A DNA stretch of 64,000 nt from assembly GCF_963675165.1 (NCBI RefSeq), contig NC_087379.1, positions 8,374,839 through 8,438,838 on the forward strand, read 5' to 3'. The stretch comes from Halichondria panicea (Eukaryota > Porifera > Demospongiae > Suberitida > Halichondriidae). The translations under genes were made by a program, and so were the position numbers. Of the stretch, positions 10,922-28,625 are shown in pieces. The notes beneath the pieces were generated by a model. The model ran no database searches. It had not been told where the DNA came from and saw nothing but the letters and a program-made list of their open reading frames with translations. The stretch's first letter is position 1, and each line of letters opens with the position of its first letter.

Positions 10922-11461
10922 TCAGTTTGTATCTAGAAGGGCTATGTCGCTGAATATTGGTGTAGTTTGTTTGGAAGAGGGTGCTCTTGCAATAGCTGCC
11001 ATTGCTGTCAGCTTCCTGGATACAAACTCTGCCGATGTCGTCCCATTGGGCGGAGTTGATTCCTCTTGGTTGCCATAGCGATACAGAGTGATATCCTTAA
11101 TCCCGAAGTCCCTCCAATTTGGAGATGGTTGTCTCAAGATTAGCCGTAACCTAGCAACAGTCGTCAGTGTAGGGAGGTGGTCTAGGAGGTGCCAGCTTTG
11201 TCCTCCAGTCTCACAATGACAGCCATCTCTCATGCACACCCACTCCCCTGCACTGTACAGTGTGTCCTCTGGCTCCATGGTGGCCATCACACTCAGAGTG
11301 TGTGTGTAATGGTTGCGGAACTTGATGGCTGCTAGCTGGCATGTTTCATTGAGCACTAGATCTACTACTTTACAGCCGCTCTGAAGAGACCTCCCCTGGT
11401 ATACAGTGGTGACAGTGAACGGCTTGGAGATAGTACAAGGTACTTGAATAAGGTTGGACAT
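10922..11461 (-). CDS. NICN1: Nicolin-1, tubulin polyglutamylase complex subunit
   Basis: 179-aa single-exon gene (human NICN1 213 aa, multi-exon). Diagnostic stretches are AAIKFRNHYTHTLSV (human ITFKNYYTAFLSI) and ARLRLILRQPSPNWRDFGI (human LRLILRQPSPLWLSF), then IKDITLYRYG. Nicolin-1 belongs to the TTLL1 polyglutamylase complex that modifies axonemal and neuronal tubulin. The start ATG (11461) lies 29 bp from the divergent MEAK7 start. Intronlessness is odd among these intron-rich neighbours and could reflect retroposition or intron loss; I see no A-rich tail that would settle it. Confidence 0.88.
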   Translation of the reverse strand: MSNLIQVPCTISKPFTVTTVYQGRSLQSGCKVVDLVLNETCQLAAIKFRNHYTHTLSVMATMEPEDTLYSAGEWVCMRDGCHCETGGQSWHLLDHLPTLTTVARLRLILRQPSPNWRDFGIKDITLYRYGNQEESTPPNGTTSAEFVSRKLTAMAAIARAPSSKQTTPIFSDIALLDTN

Positions 11462-11490
11462 TGTGAAGTGGGTGGGCTGTTATTGAAACC
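11462..11490. promoter_or_regulatory. 29-bp divergent NICN1 / MEAK7 start-codon interval
   Basis: The two opposite-strand ATGs are separated by only 29 bp, so the 5' UTRs are either extremely short or overlap into the opposite coding sequence. The core promoters must therefore lie partly inside coding DNA (inference). Confidence 0.5.
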
Positions 11491-14031
11491 ATGGGTAATC
11501 GAGAGAGCAGTCCAGCAGATCAAGCAGTGGCAGGCCCGGCTCCAGTGGAGGCAGCTAGTCCACACACCGGCCATTACAGAGCCCTCTATGCTGACCTGAC
11601 CTCTCCTGGCAGTCAGGGAGACACTGAGAATAAAACAACATTCAAAGTGAGGCATTTTATCATTGCTATTATATAAATTTCATGGCTGTGTTTATAGGAT
11701 CGTTTTGCCAGCTATTTTGGTGGACCATGTCCTGCCTTTGGAAATGTCCTCTACGAATATCTGTTCTCGTCAGAAGAAGTTGTTCCTGAGGCAATATTCC
11801 TGGTTGCCATGACGAAGCTGAGAGGAGCCTCGGGCAGCACTGACCACCATACAGTGGAGAGAATGTATTTCTCAATGTTCTCACACGCTCAGGACAACAT
11901 CAGCAGAGAAGGTACATATCTGTGTGTGTGTTAGCTCACAGATACCTCCCCACTACCCCCCATGCAGTGCACTAACTGTGTGTGTTAGCTCACAGACACC
12001 TCCCCACTATCCCCCATGCAGTGCACTAACTGTGTGTGTTAGCTCACAGATACCTCTCCACTATCCCCCATGCAGTGCACTAACTGTGTGTGTTAGCTCA
12101 CAGACACCTCCCCACTATCCCCCATGCAGTGCACTAACTGTGTGTGTTAGCTCACAGATACCTCCCCACTATCCCCCATGCAGTGCACTAACTGTGTGTG
12201 TTAGCTCACAGACACCTCCCCACTATCCCCCATGCAGTGCACTAACTGTGTGTGTTAGCTCACAGATACCTCCCCACTATCCCCCATGCAGTGCACTAAC
12301 TGTGTGTGTTAGCTCACAGACACCTCCCCACTATCCCCCATGCAGTGCACTAACTGTGTGTGTTAGCTCACAGATACCTCCCCACTATCCCCCATGCAGT
12401 GCACTAACTGTGTGTGTTAGCTCACAGACACCTCCCCACTATCCCCCATGCAGTGCACTAACTGTGTGTGTTAGCTCACAGACACCTCCCCACTATCCCC
12501 CATGCAGTGCACTAACTGTGTGTGTTAGCTCACAGACACCTCCCCACTATCCCCCATGCAGTGCACTAACTGTGTGTGTTAGCTCACAGACACCTCCCCA
12601 CTATCCCCCATGCAGTGCACTAACTGTGTGTGTTAGCTCACAGACACCTCCCCACTATCCCCCATGCAGTGCACTAGTTGTTATACACTACTCTTTCCTG
12701 TACAGATCTGACCAGTCTCCTGGCTTCAGCTGCACTGTATGCCCTGGTGGTAGGCAGTGAGCTCCATGAGAAGGCCTCTCTCCCCAGGGACCACCCACTA
12801 CTGTTAGCACTTGTACAAGCGGCTGTAAGTCAAGATGATTGAGGGGGCGGTACGTGTAGGTTAGTCTCTCCCTTGCAGTGGGTCCATGCACACTCAGAGG
12901 GGGTGCTCTCAGGGTCAGAGTTCAGTGTGTGGGTGTCTACTAACTGTCCACGACTCCTGGACGGTGTTAGGGAATGGATCAACTCCGTACTAACTCAGGT
13001 ATCTGCTATTATCACAACATTCCTCATTGACCCCCTCCCTTGCATGTAGGATGGTGGGACATTGATCTACCAGCTACCATCTCCACATACTGGCAAGGAC
13101 CCCCCTCTTCAGCGACAGATTGACCTTTGTACTCTTGTGTGGGTGCTCTCCACGACGCTACCAATGCTTTATATGGGGCACAGAGGTGAAAGTTCAAAGG
13201 ACAAGGGAAAGGTCAGTATCAGCTTACATGCTTAGTGTGTGTATGAGTATTATTGCTATAGATTGGACTGCTGCCGGTGGGTGGTGAATGGACTTGCCTG
13301 TACTCCAGTGACAGTCATGGCTTGAGCATGAACAGGTTCCAGCATCATTGCTCTGACTATAAGCAACCGTCACTGCTCCATCTGAGCTGCTACCACAAGG
13401 GGGAGAAGGCAGTCTACCAGTTTGCCATAGCCTTGGACACAGAGTGGCGGTAAGAGTCGTGTGAAACTAAAAAGCTTCCAATCTTAGATATGATTATGGC
13501 TCTGATTATTGAACAGAGATGGGACCTACTACTATGGTGGAGAGGACTCAGTGATGGTGCAGCTCACACCGACCTATCGACCTCTCAAACGTGAGTACAC
13601 TAACAACTCAGAGCCACTTTATATGATTCCATTCTCTAGATGGTCCCAAGTTAGTCTCCCTCAATGAAAAGCAGCGTGGATTTCCCACTGGACTGCGTGT
13701 ATTGGGTACTGATGGATCAGTGCTCTTGAATGTGCAGCCTTCACTCAGTGATGCTTGCTTCCTAGGGAAGGAGATGGTTGTGGAGTGTGTGGAGGTGTGG
13801 GGTTGTGGAGGTGTGGAAGCCATAGAGTCTCAGCGACGAATGAAAGAATGGGAAAAACGACAAATTAATCTCAGAAGAAAAGTATGTACATCGTGTGATT
13901 ATTGTTGAATATAAAATGATGATAATTATTAGGTCAAGAGGGAGCATTTGGTGGAGACGTGGGAGAGCAGTCCTGATCGCTACCTCCTGGAGATGGGCGG
14001 AGTCACTACGAGGAGACCAACTGAACAGTAA
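11491..14031 (+). CDS. MEAK7: TLDc-domain protein, MTOR-associated MEAK7 (TLDC1)-like
   Basis: 457 aa, almost the length of human MEAK7 (456). Exons: 11491-11646, 11698-11911, 12706-12824, 12879-12998, 13050-13211, 13262-13449, 13517-13590, 13640-13881, 13933-14031; phases agree. It begins MGNRESS, an N-myristoylation signal as in MEAK7 (MGNSRS), which fits lysosomal membrane targeting in an alternative mTOR pathway. The C-terminal half is a TLDc domain: WTCLYSSDSHGLSMNRF, YQFAIALDTEWRDG, YYYGGEDSVMVQLTPTY, GPKLVSLNEKQRGFPTGL and MVVECVEVWGCGG. Intron 2 carries a 54-bp minisatellite. Naming it MEAK7 rather than another TLDc paralogue rests on length, the myristoyl start and overall layout. 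Confidence 0.85.
11921..12675 (+). repeat. 54-bp minisatellite in MEAK7 intron 2 (about 14 copies)
   Basis: The unit starts TGTGTGTGTTAGCTCACAGA and continues with CCTCCCCACTATCCCCCATG and CAGTGCACTAAC. Copies alternate between CACAGATACC and CACAGACACC over the first two thirds, giving a 108-bp higher-order period, and then only the C form. Since 54 is a multiple of 3, one frame stays open (18-aa unit VCVSSQTPPHYPPCSALT), but it is out of frame with exon 3. Confidence 0.9.
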
Positions 14032-14600
14032 CAACATTGACCTCTCTTGAACTGTCATTGAACCCTGTGCTGTTAGGATTGTGTGTGTGTGTTGTTTTTA
14101 TACTGTCTATATGGACGCATTGTGTGTGTGTTTGTTTTTATACTGTCTATATGGACGCATTGTGTGTGTGTTGTTTTTATACTGTCTATATGGACGCATT
14201 GTGTGTGTGTTGTTTTTTTAACTGTGAATTTATTATTGGATAAGGCAAAGAAGATATGTAAAAAATTTGCCAAAAAATTATTAACTGAATTGTATGGTAA
14301 AGATCGTTTAATCCTAACCGCGGTTATTGTTTCAATTAACAACCGCACAACAATGCAATCACTCGAGGGAACGCCGCGACTATTTTCCATGCGACAAATA
14401 AATGCGCATTATTTAAAATGATAAGGAAGTGCTAGCATTCCAGTGATAGTTGACTTAGTTAATGGACGTTGATTCAACTGGCACCGTTCTTTGTGTGTGA
14501 GTGTGTGTGGCCGTCTCTGTATAAGGTTAGTGTGTGAAGTAACACCTTGTAATAAAGTTGTGTATATACATGTCACCCTGTAGTGATACAAGTGTGAGAT
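14032..14600. other. MEAK7 3' flank and KIF21 5' flank
   Basis: Holds a 40-bp tandem repeat (14080-14215; about 3.5 copies of a GTGTGTGTGT tract followed by ACTGTCTATATGGACGCAT) just after the MEAK7 stop, then an AT-rich stretch leading to the KIF21 start. No convincing gene was found. Confidence 0.5.
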
Positions 14601-23568
<8,968 letters not shown>

Positions 23569-23574
23569 AGCTCT

Positions 23575-25765
23575 GTGAACAATCAAACACTCAATCATGA
23601 ATGTTCCTCTATTACATCATGAATGTTCCTCTATTACATCGTGAATGTTCCTCTATTACATCATGAATGTTCCTCTATTACATCGTGAATGTTCCTCTAT
23701 TACATCATGAATGTTCCTCTATTACATCATGAATGTTCCTATTACATCGTGAATGTTCCTCTATTACATCATGAATGTCCCTCTATTACATCTTGAATGT
23801 CCCTCTATTACATCGTGAATGTTCCTCTATTACATCGTGAATGTTCCTCTATTACATCATGAATGTTCCTCTATTACATCATGAATGTCCCTCTATTACA
23901 TCGTGAATGTTCCTCTATTACATCGTGAATGTTCCTCTATTACATCGTGAATGTTCCTCTATTACATCTTGAATGTCCCTCTATTACATCGTGAATGTTC
24001 CTCTATTACATCGTGAATGTTCCTCTATTACATCGTGAATGTCCCTCTATTACATCGTGAATGTCCCTCTATTACATCGTGAATGTTCCTCTATTACATC
24101 ATGAATGTCCCTCTATTACATCCTGAATGTTCCTCTATTACATCCTGAATGTTCCTCTATTACATCGTGAATGTTCCTCTATTACATCGTGAATGTTCCT
24201 CTATTACATCATGAATGTCCCTCTATTACATCCTGAATGTCCCTCTATTACATCATGAATGTCCCTCTATTACATCGTGAATGTTCCTCTATTACATCGT
24301 GAATGTTCCTCTATTACATCGTGAATGTTCCTCTATTACATCATGAATGTCCCTCTATTACATCATGAATGTTCCTCTATTACATCCTGAATGTTCCTCT
24401 ATTACATCGTGAATGTTCCTCTATTACATCGTGAATGTTCCTCTATTACATCATGAATGTCCCTCTATTACATCATGAATGTCCCTCTATTACATCATGA
24501 ATGTCCCTCTATTACATCATGAATGTTCCTCTATTACATCCTGAATGTTCCTCTATTACATCGTGAATGTTCCTCTATTACATCGTGAATGTTCCTCTAT
24601 TACATCATGAATGTTCCTCTATTACATCATGAATGTTCCTCTATTACATCATGAATGTCCCTCTATTACATCATGAATGTTCCTCTATTACATCCTGAAT
24701 GTTCCTCTATTACATCGTGAATGTTCCTCTATTACATCGTGAATGTTCCTCTATTACATCATGAATGTCCCTCTATTACATCCTGAATGTCCCTCTATTA
24801 CATCGTGAATGTCCCTCTATTACATCGTGAATGTTCCTCTATTACATCGTGAATGTTCCTCTATTACATCGTGAATGTTCCTCTATTACATCGTGAATGT
24901 CCCTCTATTACATCATGAATGTTCCTCTATTACATCGTGAATGTCCCTCTATTACATCATGAATGTCCCTCTATTACATCGTGAATGTCCCTCTATTACA
25001 TCATGAATGTTCCTCTATTACATCATGAATGTTCCTCTATTACATCATGAATGTTCCTCTATTACATCGTGAATGTCCCTCTATTACATCATGAATGTTC
25101 CTCTATTACATCGTGAATGTCACTCTATTACATCGTGAATGTCACTCTATTACATCGTGAATGTCCCTCTATTACATCGTGAATGTTCCTCTATTACATC
25201 GTGAATGTTCCTCTATTACATCGTGAATGTTCCTCTATTACATCGTGAATGTTCCTCTATTACATCGTGAATGTTCCTCTATTACATCATGAATGTTCCT
25301 CTATTACATCATGAATGTTCCTCTATTACATCGTGAATGTCACTCTATTACATCATGAATGTTCCTCTATTACATCGTGAATGTCCCTCTATTACATCGT
25401 AAATGTTCCTCTATTACATCATGAATGTTCCTCTATTACATCGTGAATGTCCCTCTATTACATCCTGAATGTCCCTCTATTACATCATGAATGTTCCTCT
25501 ATTACATCATGAATGTTCCTCTATTACATCGTGAATGTTCCTCTATTACATCGTGAATGTTCCTCTATTACATCATGAATGTTCCTCTATTACATCATGA
25601 ATGTTCCTCTATTACATCATGAATGTTCCTCTATTACATCGTGAATGTTCCTCTATTACATCGTGAATGTTCCTCTATTACATCATGAATGTTCCTCTAT
25701 TACATCATGAATGTCACTCTATTACATCGTGAATGTTCCTCTATTACATCATGAATGTTCCTCCT
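23575..25765. repeat. 22-bp minisatellite, about 98 copies, 3' flank of KIF21
   Basis: It starts within 30 bp of the KIF21 stop codon and runs about 2.2 kb. The unit is TGAATGTTCCTCTATTACAT plus two bases. Variation is confined to two places: the dinucleotide before TGAATG (CA, CG, CT or CC) and TTCC versus CCCC or CACT. There are no spacers, so it is not a CRISPR array. It could lie in the KIF21 3' UTR. Confidence 0.95.
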
Positions 25766-26076
25766 CCTATTCTGTGTCCTAATGCAATCAATGGCAATAA
25801 TTATTATAATAAAATTATAATGAGATTGTGACTTTAACTAGCTGCATACATAATTATGATCCATGGTTACAAGTAATTAAGTATAGTCAACAAGTACAAT
25901 AGCAATGCAGTCAGCTGGTCATGTCAGCTGCATGGTCATGTCTTACCCTCAACACAACATTTCAATGATAATTCAGAGCTACAATACATTCATAGCTTAG
26001 GTAGTTACAAATGAATAAGAAGACAAATTGTACAAACTAATAAATTCAGAGTCTATTAAAATGTTCAATAAGTTCA
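25766..26076. other. KIF21 / brambleberry convergent intergenic region
   Basis: AT-rich. It has a candidate poly(A) signal AATAAA at about 25807 for KIF21. No open frame or RNA gene was recognised. Confidence 0.4.
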
Positions 26077-28270
26077 TTACAGATGTCTTCTGCACTTTGA
26101 CCCCCCTGGAGTGGCGGATAGTCTGCACTTTGACCCTGTTTTTGTTCGAGCAGTACACTTGTGCATCAGTTGCACATGGTCCGTGTGTTTGGTGGGCGTG
26201 TCCATCACGATGGTTTTAGTGGGCGTGTGTGTGAGGGTCTCGATATTCCGATCATCATCATCAAATGGCAATGGTGTTGATGAGCGTCTGAAGTCCTCTA
26301 GCTCGGGTTCCCATGGCGATGAGGGCAGTGATCTAATAGGGTCAGCAGCGAGCATCATTGGTTGAGGAGTAGAGGGCTTGCTGGAGGTCAACCACAGGTA
26401 CACCCAGTTGCCTGGAGGGAGGACAGGGGAAATGATACTAAATGAACCTTTTAGTTTTGTAATTAGAACACAAGTTATGGATGGACAATCAAAGTTAGCT
26501 CTGAAAACAGACGCCTGACTCTGAATATACAATGAATACTTATAATTATGTGCCCACCAGTGATGACGAGTGCTTGCAGTGCTGCCAGTGCAGAGAAGGT
26601 GAGGGACACACGATATTGTATCTCCATACACACATTGCCACACACCAGTGCTAATAGAGCCACTCGAGCAAATGCTGGGGCCTTGACAAACAGCACACCC
26701 AGAGTGGCCAGCAAGAGGTAGGCACCGTGTGTAGATAACAGGATGAGCATTCGGAGTCCATCCTGAGCTCCACCCAACTGACCAACCAGCCAATCAAGTT
26801 GAGAGCTGATGGTTGTCTCCATAGCAACCACGAGACCCATCACAGAGTTAACGGATGAGTTGATTCTGTCGAGATTGTTAAGTGTTGACTCATACTTGGT
26901 GCTCATCTCCTCCATTAATGTGAGCAGCTGCCCAGTGCTGTTATCTAGGGGGGGGGGGGGGGTGGTGATACATGCACACACAAGTAAAGTGTCTATATTC
27001 CACTTGGAATACCAGTAATTACACATTAATTAATGAAGTCATATTGACCACCTAGCTTCTCCATATACAATACACCACTCACCCACTCTCCTCCAGACCT
27101 CCCACCTACTCTCCACACCACCCACCCACTCTCCACACCACCCACCCACTCTCCACACCACCCACTCACTCTCCACACCACCCACCCACTCTCCTCCAGA
27201 CCTCCTGAATGTTCTCCCTGACTCGAGTGAGGTCCTCCACTATCTCTGACTGTCCTTGACGACGATTCTTCTCTTGATTAGATAGCAATGAGCTGGCCTC
27301 CTCTGCACACACAACACCTTGTTATTACAGGGGCAATCTCTCGTTACCTCCTCACCTAGTTGCTGCTTAATGCCGTCTGTCATATTGACCAGCTGTTTCT
27401 GACCAGTGCGAATGAGGGTCCTCTCTCGTGCCAGTTGTGCAAGGTTATCAGTAATCTTCCCACGTACCATATCTTGTCGAGCAGCTAGTACCTCTTGTCT
27501 CTCAGCCAACTCACTCTGCTCCTTCTGGACATTCTGTACAGAGGAGTGTGTGGTGTGGTGTGGGTGGGTGGTGGAGTGTGTGTGTGGTGTGGGTGGGGCT
27601 TACCTGGAGGGAGTCTTGTGTGAGAGCTCTGATCTCTTGATGACTAGTGGCAAGTTCCTTCACTGCTGACAACTGTTGTAGTGTGGAGACAGAGAGCTGG
27701 TTGACTGCCACCTCCGTCTGACGCTTGAAGTGTTCTTGTCTAGTGGCGAGGCACACACTGCGAGCTCTGTTGCTGATGATGTGGTAGGCATTCCAAGTAC
27801 TAGCATCCATGGGTCCAGTGCACTCAGCCAGTGTCTATAATGGAGGGGAGGATACTATACACAGGTGCAAAGACTGCCTCACCATTGCTTGAGTGCAGGG
27901 GAAAGTGGAGCGGCCCTCAGTGACACTCTGACAGTTGAGCAGCTCCACAGCTAGCTTACCAAGCTCTTCTTCATGCAGAGAACCACAGGAGCCCCTCAGG
28001 CGAGAGATCACCTACATACACTGTGATAATAGTAACACATGCAGTGGGGTAGCCTACCCCGTGCTGACACTGGTCCAACTGAGGGAGGTCCAGGAAATGC
28101 TGAGCCTCGGCTAAGAACTTCTGTTCAACTGAGTTTATCTCAAAAGTGATTGGGCGTTTTGCCTCCTCCACAGCAGAGCTCTCACTCCTTGGATTGCTCG
28201 AGGAGAAGGGCCACCAGCATTGGACACCTTGGAGGGACAGTAGAAATGCAACCACACACACACACTTCAT
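26077..28270 (-). CDS. bmb: Brambleberry / KAR5-type nuclear fusion (karyogamy) protein
   Basis: 522-aa nuclear-envelope/ER membrane protein of the Kar5/Tht1/GEX1/Brambleberry family, which acts in pronuclear or karyomere membrane fusion. Exons: 28270-28058, 28011-27883, 27834-27604, 27533-27356, 27302-27190, 26927-26558, 26411-26077. A signal peptide (MKCVCVVAFLLSLQGVQCWW) precedes a Cys-rich luminal region (LDQCQHG, VELLNCQSVTEGRSTFPC, AECTGPMD) and the family hallmark STWNAYHIISNRARSVCLAT. A long coiled coil and several C-terminal hydrophobic segments (LILLSTHGAYLLLATLGVLF, VALLALVCGNV, FSALAALQALVI) follow. The start of exon 6 is uncertain: GGGCAG at 26928-26933 fits the phase, while CTAG just upstream does not. 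An unusual Cys/His motif ends the protein. Confidence 0.85.
27080..27205. repeat. Short tandem repeat overlapping brambleberry exon 5 donor
   Basis: About 20-bp units of CCACCCACTCTCCACACCA type. On the minus strand each unit carries AGAGTGGGT or AGAGTGAGT, the same sequence as the exon-5 donor (AGA then GTGGGT). The exon end itself (CCTCCAGACCTCC) recurs at 27090-27102. Confidence 0.7.
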
Positions 28271-28625
28271 CGCGAGAGATGCTTGATCAAGATGAATCTT
28301 GCCTTTGATTTTTGAAATGAGTATTGATAAGATGACCTTTGACCTTTTCTATATCAGAATAAAGCCGCCCTCGACATAATTAAGAATGACCTTTGCCCTT
28401 CCTAAATTAACCAACGTTAGATTAATAGACGCCCTCAATTATAGTCCACATAAATTATTTTTTGTCAGAATTATTATTTAAAAAAACCAACACACAACTA
28501 TCTCCTAGTTAACATAAACATTACCATAAGTCAAGAGATGATACGCCTACACATGTACACATACACGCAATGGACAAACAATGTAATACGGTAATAATAA
28601 GAATATAATATATATATTAGTCGTT
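28271..28625. other. Brambleberry 5' flank / SHP2 3' flank
   Basis: About 355 bp, AT-rich. It contains GATGACCTTTGACCTTTTC at about 28330 and a second GACCTTTGCCCTTCC (direct-repeat TGACCT motifs like those at 9185-9410). The distal part is probably the SHP2 3' UTR. No open frame was recognised. Confidence 0.4.

Noticed and set aside
11924-12760. 278-codon open frame with 18-aa repeats
   Set aside because: It is the 54-bp intronic minisatellite; its frame does not match MEAK7 exon 3 and it has no independent support.
23575-25765. Regular short repeats reminiscent of a CRISPR array
   Set aside because: Units are contiguous 22-mers with no unique spacers, in eukaryotic DNA beside a kinesin gene; it is a minisatellite.
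26928-26950. Acceptor CTAG just upstream of brambleberry exon 6
   Set aside because: It has the better polypyrimidine tract but gives the wrong phase with exon 5; GGGCAG at 26928-26933 fits, though the boundary stays uncertain.
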